Source: Ochrobactrum vermis (lineage in GTDB: Bacteria > Pseudomonadota > Alphaproteobacteria > Rhizobiales > Rhizobiaceae). From it: a DNA stretch of 64,000 bases. Below the pieces are notes generated by a model that saw only the letters and a list, made by a program, of their open reading frames with translations, ran no database searches and was not told the origin of the DNA. The stretch is from positions 124,001-188,000 of the forward strand of contig NZ_PCOC01000003.1 of assembly GCF_002975205.1 (NCBI RefSeq), given 5' to 3'. The translations under genes were made by a program, and so were the position numbers. Shown piece by piece: positions 1 to 10,391 of this stretch (position 1 is the first letter of the stretch; every line of letters starts with the position of its first letter).

Positions 1-900
1 GCTCTTTGGCTTCCGCTCTACTGGCGGCTTGCCGAACGGGCGGGAATTGGGGCCGGATATGGAGAACGGGTCAGTGAGACATTCTGGCTCGTAGGCAGCC
101 TGGTTTTAGTAATTGACGCCACGGCACTCATCGGGCCTAAGACCGCTATGCTGGCTGCCTATGGTCCGGTGATCGTCCTTCGCTACCTCGCCGATGAACG
201 CCCAGCCAAGCCGAAACTGGTGGAGGCGCTCAACAAGATGCTGCCCTTTGCGATCCTCATCGGCTGGTTGGTTGTTACACGGTTGGCGCCCCCACTTCAG
301 CGCTTCCTCGAGGAGACGGGCAAGCTCTCGCCCTTTGTCGGTGCACCATCATGGTCCCCGCTGTTTCACGCGGGTACATGGCTATTCGCCGCCGCCGTTC
401 TGACCGGCATTTTGCGAGGGCATGTCCGTGCCTTCGGCAAAGAAGTCCACGCTGCCTGGAAAACCGGCCGATTGGCTGTCCTGACCGTCATCACCTTCTC
501 CATGATGGCTGAGATTCTGTCCGGGTCGCAAATTGCAGCAGGTTTGGCGGAGGGAATGTTTCACGCGTTCGGACGCTGGGCCGTAGTGTTCTCGCCGCAG
601 ATCTCGGCAATATTCGGTGCGCTCGCCAACAGCGGCAATGCGGCTAACGGTCTCTTCATGACCTCACAAGTCAGTCTCGCGACTGAAGCGGCGCTGAACA
701 TCGCCGCTGTCATCGCCCTACAACACGTCGCAGCGTTGTCGCTCAACATGATATCTCCCGTTCGCATGTCGATCGTGTGTGGCCTCGCCGGGACCCCGGG
801 AAAGGAACGCGACGCCTATCGCGCGATGCTTCCATTTGCATTGACGATGCTTGGTGTGCTTCTCATCGCATCGCTGCTGATCGCGCTCAGAATCATCTAG
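1..900 (+). CDS. L-lactate permease family transporter, C-terminal part
   Basis: The reading frame is open from base 1, so this is the last ~299 residues of a gene whose start lies left of the window; full members of the family have about 550 residues. The protein is a string of hydrophobic membrane segments. The end carries the family-like segment 'ALANSGNAANGLFMTSQ', corresponding to the conserved GSNTxSNxMF region of L-lactate permeases (LctP/LldP family), followed by a segment ending in 'NMISPVRM' that corresponds to the 'AAGNMIAxHN' region. Family members take up lactate or glycolate with protons across the inner membrane. Substrate here is not proven. It converges on the MocR regulator gene with only 24 bases between the stops. 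Confidence 0.75.
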   Translation, partial: ALWLPLYWRLAERAGIGAGYGERVSETFWLVGSLVLVIDATALIGPKTAMLAAYGPVIVLRYLADERPAKPKLVEALNKMLPFAILIGWLVVTRLAPPLQRFLEETGKLSPFVGAPSWSPLFHAGTWLFAAAVLTGILRGHVRAFGKEVHAAWKTGRLAVLTVITFSMMAEILSGSQIAAGLAEGMFHAFGRWAVVFSPQISAIFGALANSGNAANGLFMTSQVSLATEAALNIAAVIALQHVAALSLNMISPVRMSIVCGLAGTPGKERDAYRAMLPFALTMLGVLLIASLLIALRII

Positions 901-924
901 GCTTCAGTCTAAATCGTCGAGCGC

Positions 925-2364
925 CTACGGAGCGGCCCTGGCCAGAATTTCAATCGCTCTCGTTTGTTCGCGTTCGTCCAAGCTGGCAAATCCAAGCCTG
1001 AACGCTTCTGGCGCGCTGGCGACATCGAGCTCGAAACTGAGTCCAGGTAACACCGCCAACCCGAGACGTGCGGCATTCGCTGCCCATGTTTCGGCGCTGA
1101 TACCGCTCTTTAACCGCAGCCAAATCGCAAGACCACCGGCTGGCAACGAGAACTCCGCAATGCCAGAAAAGCGCTCCGTCAGGAGTGCGGCGAGATGATC
1201 GCGGCGGGCGTGGTAAATGCGCCGAGCCTTGCGCGCATGCCGCTTGATCGTGCCATCGGCGATGAGGTCCGCCAACGCATGCTCCAGTGGCAGGTCGCCT
1301 TGGCGGTCTAGAGCCTCCCTGCGATCACTCATCTGGATAAGCAGTTTGAGAGGTGCTGCAGCATAGCCAATGCGGATGCCAGGTGCCAAGAGCTTCGAGA
1401 GCGAGCCGAGATAGATTATAGGAAGCTCTTCATCGCTCCGCGCCGCGAGCGGGAGGATCGGGCGACCGTCGAAACGATACTCGTTATCATAGTCGTCTTC
1501 GATAACCACCAGAGAATGCCGACGCGCGATTTCCAGCAGACGCAACCTTCGCGCCGCGCCTAGAGTGACGGTAGTTGGATATTGATGATGCGGGGTCACA
1601 TAAACCGCACGCAGATTGGGGTTCGTCTCCGCCAGACGCTCCAGCGCATCGACATCGATACCTCGGCTATCGACCGGCACGCCAGCAACCGCAACCCCGG
1701 CGGCGCGAAAGGCCGACCAGGCCAATGGATAGCCTGGACGCTCAACCGCGATCACACTTCCAGGCTCAGCAACCACCGACGCAGCAAGAAACAGCGCCAT
1801 CTGACTTCCCCGCGTGATCAGGATGTCATCGGCCGACGCCGTTAGTCCGCGCTCGTCGCGCAGATAAAGCGATAAAGCTTCGCGCAATAGTCGACTTCCA
1901 CGCGGATCCCCATAGGCTCCACCCGATGCGAACGAATTGATCACGAGCGCACGCCGGAATGCCTGCGCGAAGGCGGTCGCGGGAACCAGCCGAACGTCCG
2001 GATATCCATCGGACAGCTTCAGCATCGAGCGGGCAACCCGCCCGCTCTGCTGAATACTCGTAATCGAAGCCCGACTTGGACGCATAGCCGGCTTGATGTC
2101 CTCCGGGAGATCGGTCGCAACAAACGTTCCTCGCGATGGTTCAGTTGCAAGCCAGCCTTGCATGGTCAGTTCGTGGTAGGCCGAGTCGACCGTGTTGCGG
2201 TTGAGCTGCAGGCTTTTTGCCAGCGCCCGGGTGCCTGGGATGGGATCTCCAGGTTTCAGACGGCCACGCTCGATCTCTTCGGTAATAGCGCGCGCCAACG
2301 CCAGGAAGATCGGCTCGCGCCCTTCCGGCTTTACCTCAACGGCTAGTGACACACCTTTACCCAT
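925..2364 (-). CDS. MocR/PdxR-type transcriptional regulator (GntR HTH fused to aminotransferase domain)
   Basis: The N-terminal ~75 residues form a GntR winged helix ('ALAKSLQLNRNTVDSAYHEL'), followed by a fold type I aminotransferase domain. The PLP lysine lies in 'YLGSLSKLLAPGIRIGY' and the PLP-contacting aspartate in 'VIEDDYDNEYRFDG'. Such fusions sense PLP or an amino-PLP adduct; PdxR members control PLP synthesis and others GABA, taurine or D-Ala use. An ATG at 2364 is preferred over a GTG at 2373 because AAAGGTGG lies just before it. A perfect inverted repeat stands directly upstream. It is the only regulator close to the B6-enzyme cluster and a natural candidate to control it, but its targets cannot be read from sequence. 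Confidence 0.9.
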   Translation of the reverse strand: MGKGVSLAVEVKPEGREPIFLALARAITEEIERGRLKPGDPIPGTRALAKSLQLNRNTVDSAYHELTMQGWLATEPSRGTFVATDLPEDIKPAMRPSRASITSIQQSGRVARSMLKLSDGYPDVRLVPATAFAQAFRRALVINSFASGGAYGDPRGSRLLREALSLYLRDERGLTASADDILITRGSQMALFLAASVVAEPGSVIAVERPGYPLAWSAFRAAGVAVAGVPVDSRGIDVDALERLAETNPNLRAVYVTPHHQYPTTVTLGAARRLRLLEIARRHSLVVIEDDYDNEYRFDGRPILPLAARSDEELPIIYLGSLSKLLAPGIRIGYAAAPLKLLIQMSDRREALDRQGDLPLEHALADLIADGTIKRHARKARRIYHARRDHLAALLTERFSGIAEFSLPAGGLAIWLRLKSGISAETWAANAARLGLAVLPGLSFELDVASAPEAFRLGFASLDEREQTRAIEILARAAP

Positions 2365-2387
2365 CCGGCCCACCTTTTGGTTATCAT

Positions 2388-2404
2388 CTATCCCATCAGG
2401 ATAG
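2388..2404. promoter_or_regulatory. inverted repeat CTATCC-N5-GGATAG upstream of the MocR gene
   Basis: A perfect 6-bp inverted repeat with a 5-base spacer lies about 24 bases before the chosen start of the MocR gene. Position and symmetry fit an autoregulatory operator. A related GATAG motif follows at 2409-2413. Binding is inference. Confidence 0.35.
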
Positions 2405-2593
2405 ACCAGATAGTCTTAACAATAGGTGCGCGCAGAAACAACTGTTATGCTTGTGCTCTATTGTCTCAGGGCCATTGCTTATAAAATATGACGCTGGAGA
2501 CACAATTTAACGCAATAATCGTCCGAGATTACTTGCAGCGCATCTGAGGTATGTATTGACTATTTGTAGTTTCACAGCTGAAGTCGGTATGCC

Positions 2594-3277
2594 TTAGGAC
2601 GCTCCTGATAGCCTGCGCGACCAATCTTCGACCTGGCGTGTTGCCAACCTTTTTTCTGCGTAACGGCGCCAGTTCTCCGGCAAGTGTGAAAGGCTGGCCA
2701 TGGCGGCGAGCTCGTCTAGGTTCATCGTGTCGACATAGAGTGTGCGCCACAGTCTCCTGAGCGTCCATTCCGGCGACAGGCGGTCTACGATACACAGCTC
2801 GTTTCCCTCCTCGATGTATCCGGTCTCGATCACGCGATAATACCAGCCGGTCAATCCTGTTCGCTGGACGCGCAACGCCATGTCCGAAACGTCGAATCGT
2901 ATATTGAGCTTCCAGCACGGCTGCCGTCCCTGGCTGACCTGAATCAAGGCCTCCCCGAGCCGAAAGGTGTCCCCTACCGCCACCGTGTCTTCGGTTAAGC
3001 CTGTGGTCGTGAGGTTTTCGCCGAAGGCGCCAGGAGCGTCTAGCACCGGCCGAGGTCCAATCGCCTGGCGCCAGATTGCGTAGTGTTCACGGGCGTAGTG
3101 ATGCAAGGCCTTTTCCGGCCCGCCGTGATGCTTTCGATCACCCTGCGCGTCACAGGCCAGTCCCTCGACGTCAACATAAACACGGCCGACGACCGGTCGC
3201 TTATTGATTCCACTGGGAGCAGCACGCGGCCCCAAAGGCGTAACAGGACCGGCGAGAACATTTGCGACGACAACCAT
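2594..3277 (-). CDS. MOSC domain protein, YiiM-like
   Basis: This 227-residue protein has the MOSC layout: 'DRKHHGGPEKALHHYAREHY' near residue 50, then 'GAFGENLTTTGL', and the conserved cysteine region 'QGRQPCWKLNIRF'. MOSC proteins are molybdenum-cofactor-binding; E. coli YiiM and YcbX and the eukaryotic mARC proteins reduce N-hydroxylated compounds. The start at 3277 is preceded by TAGGATC; longer starts would run into the tRNA-Cys gene. The gene lies just downstream of and co-directional with tRNA-Cys. In this neighbourhood a role in removing hydroxylamine- or aminooxy-type compounds is an attractive guess, not shown. Confidence 0.85.
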   Translation of the reverse strand: MVVVANVLAGPVTPLGPRAAPSGINKRPVVGRVYVDVEGLACDAQGDRKHHGGPEKALHHYAREHYAIWRQAIGPRPVLDAPGAFGENLTTTGLTEDTVAVGDTFRLGEALIQVSQGRQPCWKLNIRFDVSDMALRVQRTGLTGWYYRVIETGYIEEGNELCIVDRLSPEWTLRRLWRTLYVDTMNLDELAAMASLSHLPENWRRYAEKRLATRQVEDWSRRLSGAS

Positions 3278-3343
3278 TTTGATCCTACACTGCTGCACTG
3301 GGGCGACGAGCCCCATCGTCCTTTGGGCGTTCGGGGTGCACAA

Positions 3344-3417
3344 TGGAGGCCGGACCTGGATTCGAACCAGGGTGCGCGGATATGCACTCCGCTGCGTCGC
3401 CACTCCGCCATCCGGCC
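3344..3417 (-). tRNA. tRNA-Cys (anticodon GCA), atypical anticodon loop
   Basis: A full cloverleaf reads on the minus strand: acceptor GGCCGGA/TCCGGCC, D-arm stem GCG/CGC, anticodon stem GCGGA/TCCGC, T-arm CCTGG-TTCGAAT-CCAGG, discriminator U73 (the Cys identity base) and encoded CCA. The anticodon loop is GTGCATA, giving anticodon GCA but G at position 32 and U at position 37. Bacterial tRNA-Cys normally has A37 (AAA at 36-38), so the loop is abnormal. It may be a functional extra copy or a decaying one. Confidence 0.85.
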
Positions 3418-3601
3418 TTCGTCATCGCGATGCAGTACTTAGCATTTGATCCGCCTGCTGATACCAGCCGGATCGTTGAATTCCTTTGGGCCGGTACCAG
3501 TGTGTTTCCTAGGGTTGACTCAGGCGATCGAGAGCAACTGGACCTGTAGCGCCGGCCGCCTTTGACGTCCTTGTGCGAGGAACCCGAACTGCACCTAATC
3601 C

Positions 3602-4547
3602 ATGGCTCAGGGGGGAGACGGCAACACTTTTTCGCGGCCATGCGCGACGAGGCGGATGCGGGTTGCTGATTTCTTCGAGCTCACCAAGCCGCGCATCATG
3701 GCGCTGGCGGTTTTTACCGCGCTCACCGGTTATGTTGCTTCGTCATCCTCGATAGACATCACGCACCTGCGTGGGGCCCTCCTGTTCATCGCCGTTGGAA
3801 CCGGCGGCACGGGCGCCTTCAACAGGGCGTTCGCACGTCGGTCGGGGGCCGTTATGCGTCGGACGAGCGCTCGCCGGACTGCGACAGGCAAGATCACGCC
3901 AGCGGCCGCGATTGTTATTACTGCCGCAATCACCGCAGTGGGTGTGTTCGGCCTGTTTCTTATAGCAACCGTACTGGCAGCAGCGCTTCTCGCATTCGCC
4001 ATCATTCTACTACGCAGTCTTCAACACCCTAATCCTGAAACGTCGGACGTTGCAGAATATCGTGATCGGCGGCGCAGCCAGCGCGCTTTCGCCTCTCATA
4101 GGCCGGGTGGCGGCTTCCCGCAGCCTGTCCGTGGAAGTGTGGTTGCTCTTTCTCATCATCGCTCTTTGAACGCCGCCGCATAGCGGTGTGCTCGCCCTAT
4201 ATCTCCGGTGCGACTACGCGCGCGCAGGAATTCCGATACTTCCGGTCGCAAAGGGTTCACGGGACACCCGACAGCAAATCCGGCTCTACAGTCTGGCGCC
4301 CTTTCCTACATTCATCGCGCCCCTGGTCAGCGACATGGGTGGCGCACCTTATGCCGTCATCGCTACAATCCGAGACGTCCTGCTCCTCTTCTATGCCTGC
4401 CGCGTATTCCTCAGCGCAGGCGGGAATAATTTTACCGAAAGCCAGTTTGAGCAGACCACCGGCGCTCCGGCCAAAGTGCTGTTCCTTTACTCGGTCTTGT
4501 GGTTCTTCGCTCTTTTCAGCGCGATTCTTGTCGAGGGCTTCCTCTGA
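3602..4547 (+). pseudogene. ctaB: ctaB remnant (protoheme IX farnesyltransferase, heme O synthase)
   Basis: Three frames together give a UbiA-family heme O synthase. The first carries 'DFFELTKPRIMALAVFTAL' near its start. A second frame begins around 4015 ('[16 protein letters not shown]'), and the third holds the C-terminal part from 4188 ('CDYARAGIPILPVAKG'). At least two frameshifts separate them. The first prenyl-diphosphate-binding motif (N-x-x-x-D-x-x-x-D in the family) is replaced by 'NRAFARRSGAV', so the gene is dead at both frame and active-site level. The intact enzyme farnesylates heme b for cytochrome oxidases. Confidence 0.8.
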
Positions 4548-4702
4548 GAACAACCGAAGCGTCTCATCACGCGATCCAGTGGCCTAGGTTAGTTCTCGAA
4601 ACCGGTCCTCGTGGCTCTCAACGTATCCCCATAATCTACACCTGTACCGAGACCACTGGCGATTCTTCCAGAAGTCGCCCCAACTCAGCAGGAATACAGG
4701 GC

Positions 4703-5494
4703 TTGTTTTCAGCGCATCTTCATGGCGACCGCGTCGCGCTCTTGCTCGACATCGACGGTACTCTTGTCAACAGCATAACGGGTCCAGAGCTGCTTTCCGT
4801 TGATGATGGTCTGCGAACTCTCTTGGTGGATTTACACGAGATGTTGGGCGGAGCGTTGTGTCTTGTAACAGGGCGGTCCTTGGCGAAGGTGGATGAGATC
4901 TTCGGCGACGTCGAACTGCCCACTTTCGGTTTCTATGGATTAGAGCGCAGAATCCGGATCCGAGGACCCAAGGAAATCTCCACCACACCACGTTCTCTTT
5001 TGGTGGCTGCGGACCGGGTGAAGACGCGGTTACACGATATTCCTGATCTGATCTTTCGGTCGAACGGCGCGGTGCTCGTCGTAGACACGCGCTTCGCACC
5101 GGAAGCCAAACCCCAAGTCGAACAGGCACTCGCCGAGGTTCTCCCCATCGCGGGCGATCACTACGTCATGGTCGTGGGCCATCGTGTCGTGGAATTGGCG
5201 CCGGAGTGGGCTCTTAAAAGCATCGCGATCGGAGCGATCATGAGAAATCCGCCTTTCCAGGGGCGGCTTCCCATCTTCATTGGGGACGACGCGCCGGACG
5301 AAAGCGGCTTCGGCGTCGTCAACGAAATGGGTGGAATCTCGATCAGGGTGAATCCCCAGGGTCCGAGTGCGGCACGTTACACCTTGCCTGGAGTGTTGGA
5401 AGTACGGTCCCTGCTTGCAAAAATGCTGAGCGAGCGGCGGTGCGACCTGACACCTCATCCAGTTGCCGAATGCGAGCGGCCACGGTCTTGGTGA
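4703..5494 (+). CDS. otsB: trehalose-6-phosphate phosphatase
   Basis: This HAD-superfamily phosphatase carries the nucleophile motif 'LLLDIDGTLV' near residues 13-22, motif II 'LVTGRS', and the C-terminal acidic motif 'FIGDDAPDESGF', as in OtsB. It removes phosphate from trehalose-6-phosphate to give the osmoprotectant trehalose. No ATG or GTG occurs in frame between 4499 and the catalytic motif. A TTG at 4703 gives 263 residues, the usual size; the ATG at 4499 would place the N-terminus over the ctaB remnant and add about 68 residues that look non-coding. No otsA is next to it. Confidence 0.8.
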   Translation: MFSAHLHGDRVALLLDIDGTLVNSITGPELLSVDDGLRTLLVDLHEMLGGALCLVTGRSLAKVDEIFGDVELPTFGFYGLERRIRIRGPKEISTTPRSLLVAADRVKTRLHDIPDLIFRSNGAVLVVDTRFAPEAKPQVEQALAEVLPIAGDHYVMVVGHRVVELAPEWALKSIAIGAIMRNPPFQGRLPIFIGDDAPDESGFGVVNEMGGISIRVNPQGPSAARYTLPGVLEVRSLLAKMLSERRCDLTPHPVAECERPRSW

Positions 5495-5629
5495 TCCGGC
5501 TCGAATCCGGATCTTGCAGAACTGACAGCGTCCTCGTGGCTCTCGGCCCGTCGGAATTGCGAGTTCAAGGGTTAGCAATCAGATCGAACCACGCAGTTGC
5601 CGCGCTCATATTCCCTTGGAGGTCTCATC

Positions 5630-6820
5630 ATGATGGATGATCACCCGACAGCCCGCTTTTTCAATGATCTGCGGTCCGAGCCACCTGACCAGATTCTCTC
5701 ATTGATCGGGCTCTACAATAACGACCCACGTGCTTCGAAGGTTGATCTCGGTGTTGGCGTCTATCGTACCGAGGAAGGCGACACCCCCATCTATCGAGCC
5801 GTCAAGAATGCTGAACGTCGGCTACTGGAATGCCAATCCACCAAAGCCTATCTCGGCCCGGCAGGAGACCCTACGTTTGTCAAACTGATCGCCAAGCTGG
5901 CGGCAGGAGATGAGGCAAAGAATCTTATCGGTCTACAAGCGCCCGGCGGCGCCGGTGCTCTTAGATTGGCGGCTGGCCTCATCGCCAGGACGCGACCGGC
6001 AAGCACAGTCTGGTTGGGCACTCCCAGCTGGCCTGCGCACGCACCGATTTTCGCTGCCGAGGGGCTGACGGTGCGCACCTATCGTTACTACGACCCAACC
6101 TCCGGCACGTTCGAGTTGCCCAATCTGCTTGACGCGGTCGACGCGGCTGAACGCTCAGACATTTTTCTCTTGCACGGGTGTTGCCATAATCCCTCTGGCG
6201 CGGATCTCGAGTTTACTCAATGGCAAGAGCTGTCCCGCCATATCGCGGCCAAGGGCGTGTTACCACTTATCGATTTGGCGTATCAGGGTCTGGGCCGAGG
6301 GTTTGATCTCGACGCTAGTGGTGCCCGATACGTGCTGGCAGCCGTCGACGAGGCAATAGTCGCCTACAGTTGCGACAAAAACTTCTCCCTCTATCGCGAT
6401 CGCACTGGCGCGGTGTTGGTGAAAGCAGGAGGGGCCCGCGAGCCGGTACGATCCAATCTTCAAGCTCTAGCGCGTCAGATGTGGTCCATGCCGCCAGATC
6501 ATGGCGCTGCGACCGCCCGCCTGGTTTTAGAAACGCCTGAACTTGAAACAGACTGGCGCGACGAGCTCGCAGAGGTGCGCAGCCGGCTGAATCGCGTGCG
6601 CTACGCACTGGCGGACGCTGATCCACGACTGTCTTATCTCGCATGCAAGAATGGTCTGTTTGCGGTAATCCCACTGTCACCAGAGCAGGTAGAGACGATG
6701 CGCTGCAAACACGCAATCTACATGGCTAGCTCAGGAAGGATCAACATAGCTGGCTTAACCGAGGCGACTATTCCTCGCTTTGTCGAAGCCTTCGATGATG
6801 TGGCGCGAGCATCGCGGTGA
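5630..6820 (+). CDS. class I aspartate/aromatic aminotransferase (PLP)
   Basis: This 396-residue enzyme matches the TyrB/AspC group. 'VDLGVGVYRTEEGDTPI' is the conserved N-terminal block, 'HGCCHNPSGADL' the PLP-contacting Asn region, and 'SCDKNFSLYRDRTGAV' holds the Schiff-base lysine. It exchanges amino groups between aspartate or aromatic amino acids and 2-oxo acids in the cytosol. The ATG at 5630 follows GGAGG with seven bases of spacing. It stands alone as its own transcription unit. It is the first of the intact PLP enzymes of the island and appears complete. Confidence 0.9.
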   Translation: MMDDHPTARFFNDLRSEPPDQILSLIGLYNNDPRASKVDLGVGVYRTEEGDTPIYRAVKNAERRLLECQSTKAYLGPAGDPTFVKLIAKLAAGDEAKNLIGLQAPGGAGALRLAAGLIARTRPASTVWLGTPSWPAHAPIFAAEGLTVRTYRYYDPTSGTFELPNLLDAVDAAERSDIFLLHGCCHNPSGADLEFTQWQELSRHIAAKGVLPLIDLAYQGLGRGFDLDASGARYVLAAVDEAIVAYSCDKNFSLYRDRTGAVLVKAGGAREPVRSNLQALARQMWSMPPDHGAATARLVLETPELETDWRDELAEVRSRLNRVRYALADADPRLSYLACKNGLFAVIPLSPEQVETMRCKHAIYMASSGRINIAGLTEATIPRFVEAFDDVARASR

Positions 6821-8519
<1,699 letters not shown>

Positions 8520-8826
8520 CGGAATCGCATCTGGATCCAGAGCGCCAAAAGCAACCACGCCACATAACCAGCGCGGCGCCGCGAAGCAAACGGGCGACGT
8601 ACGTAAGTTTTCAAGGTTAGAGAATCCACCCAGTCGCCCGGTCGGCTAGGTAGCCGATAGGTATCGACATATTGCGGCAAACATAACCTCCCCGAGCGAT
8701 CAGGGGCTGTGACGTAGGGACCGGATCATCAAACTTCGCTGAATCGGCACATCGCAGTGACCTAAAAAAGGCGATACTGAATGCTTTAGCTGGGGTCGCC
8801 CGGTGCCCTGACGAAGAGTTTATACC

Positions 8827-9402
8827 ATGAATGATCCGATGACATTCTTCGACACGTGGCTACGTGATGCCGAGCGTTCCGAGCTGAACGATCCCAATGC
8901 GATGGCCCTCGCAACAGCTAACAGCCGGGGGTGTCCGTCTGTACGTATGGTGCTTTTGCACGGCCACCACGCCGACAGCTTCTTGTTCTTTACCAATTGG
9001 GAGAGCCGCAAGGCTCAGGAGATAGGGGCGAATTCGAACGCAGCGCTGATGTTCCATTGGAAGTCGCTTCGCCGGGCTGTGCGCATTGAAGGGGCGGTGA
9101 GCGAGACATCGGCTGAAGAATCAGATCGCTATTTCGCCTCACGTCCAAGAGATTCACAACTCGGAGCTTGGGCATCCGAACAATCAATGCTGTTGGACAC
9201 TAGAACATCGCTTGAGACGAGGTTCGACAAAGCCAGAGCAAGCTTTGCAGGTAGAGACGTTCCGCGACCGCCGTTCTGGGGCGGTTTTCGTATCACTCCG
9301 TACGCGATCGAGTTTTGGCAGGACAGGGCTTATCGCCTGCACGAACGGCGTCTATCCACCCGCCATAAAGCGGGCTGGTCCGAAAGGCTGCTCTATCCCT
9401 GA
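8827..9402 (+). CDS. pdxH: pyridoxamine/pyridoxine 5'-phosphate oxidase
   Basis: This 191-residue FMN enzyme is slightly shorter than E. coli PdxH (218). It has 'FTNWESRKAQEIGANSNAAL', 'HWKSLRRAVRIEGAVSE', 'DSQLGAWASEQS' and the substrate-binding R-x-H in 'YRLHERR' near the C-terminus. It oxidises pyridoxine or pyridoxamine phosphate to PLP, the last step of B6 synthesis and salvage, in the cytosol. With PdxJ on the opposite strand just downstream and SerC further along, the island carries three steps of the DXP-dependent PLP pathway. Confidence 0.92.
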   Translation: MNDPMTFFDTWLRDAERSELNDPNAMALATANSRGCPSVRMVLLHGHHADSFLFFTNWESRKAQEIGANSNAALMFHWKSLRRAVRIEGAVSETSAEESDRYFASRPRDSQLGAWASEQSMLLDTRTSLETRFDKARASFAGRDVPRPPFWGGFRITPYAIEFWQDRAYRLHERRLSTRHKAGWSERLLYP

Positions 9403-9452
9403 CGATCGTATGCGTAGCGGGATGCGGTGCAAGCCTAGCGACACGACACCCT

Positions 9453-10202
9453 CTATGAATTGGCCGCGAGGGTGTTCCGCGCTTCAGCGATGATGCGACC
9501 CATGCGTTTCACGACCGGTCCGATGCCGGTGAAAATGGCCTCACTAATGATGAAATGACCGATATTGAGTTCCTGCAACTCGCCAATCGCTGCGACGGCT
9601 GCCACGTTGTCAAACGTCAGGCCGTGACCCGCGTGGGCTTCCATCCCGGCATCATGAGCGAGACTCGTGCTCTGACGCAAGCGCGCCAGTTCAATCGATC
9701 GAGCTTCCGCATCGAGATTAGCATAACGGCCAGTGTGCAGCTCTATGGCGGGAACACCGAGCTGAAAGGCAGCGTCGACCTGTCGCTCATCCGGCTCGAT
9801 GAAAACGGAGACGCGGATCGCGGCCTCCTGGAGACGTGCCACCAGAGGGGAGAGCGTCTCGCGCAAAGAAGAGACATCCAGCCCACCCTCGGTTGTACGT
9901 TCCTCGCGTTTTTCTGGAACTAGGCAGACAGCATGAGGGCGATGGCGCAGCGCGATCTCAAGCATTTCGGCGGTCGGCGCCATCTCGAGGTTCAACGGCA
10001 GCGACTGTTCTGCAAGAAGCTCCGCAAGATCCATCTCAGTAACGTGGCGACGGTCTTCCCGTACATGGACGGTGATGCTGTTCGCGCCAGTTGCACCCAC
10101 AATCCGTGCCGCGCGCAGCAATGATGGATAGTCCTCGCCGCGGGCGTTTCGAACTGTTGCAATGTGGTCGATATTCACGCCAAGGCGAAGCTGTGTTGAC
10201 AC
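9453..10202 (-). CDS. pdxJ: pyridoxine 5'-phosphate synthase
   Basis: This 249-residue TIM barrel matches PdxJ throughout: 'RLGVNIDHIATVRNARG' at the start, 'SITVHVREDRRHV', 'CLVPEKREERTTEGGLDV' and 'IELHTGRYA'. It condenses deoxyxylulose-5-phosphate with 3-amino-1-hydroxyacetone phosphate. A GTG at 10202 preceded by GAGAGG gives the normal N-terminus; an ATG at 10223 has no ribosome site. The gene converges with pdxH. No pdxA, which makes its amino substrate, is in the window. Confidence 0.92.
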   Translation of the reverse strand: MSTQLRLGVNIDHIATVRNARGEDYPSLLRAARIVGATGANSITVHVREDRRHVTEMDLAELLAEQSLPLNLEMAPTAEMLEIALRHRPHAVCLVPEKREERTTEGGLDVSSLRETLSPLVARLQEAAIRVSVFIEPDERQVDAAFQLGVPAIELHTGRYANLDAEARSIELARLRQSTSLAHDAGMEAHAGHGLTFDNVAAVAAIGELQELNIGHFIISEAIFTGIGPVVKRMGRIIAEARNTLAANS

Positions 10203-10391
10203 TATAGACAACCTCTCAATCATTGGGGAGAGACCCCAGCTGGAACAAGGGCCTTGGAAAATGGCCGGTTAATTCCGGCGCGGTGGGCCACGATAGGCCT
10301 TGCATGGATCGAAGACGAAAGATCTGTTGGCGATCGCGACACACTGACCTCCTACGATCAATGGTTGGACATCGGCAATGCACATGCCAGA

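Noticed and set aside
3344..3417. tRNA-Cys as a second attachment site
   Set aside because: No partial copy of it and no integrase next to it; the tRNA-Gly fragment is beside the integrase.
4499..4702. Extending otsB upstream to the ATG at 4499
   Set aside because: The extra 68 residues lie over the ctaB remnant and resemble no OtsB; TTG at 4703 gives the usual size.
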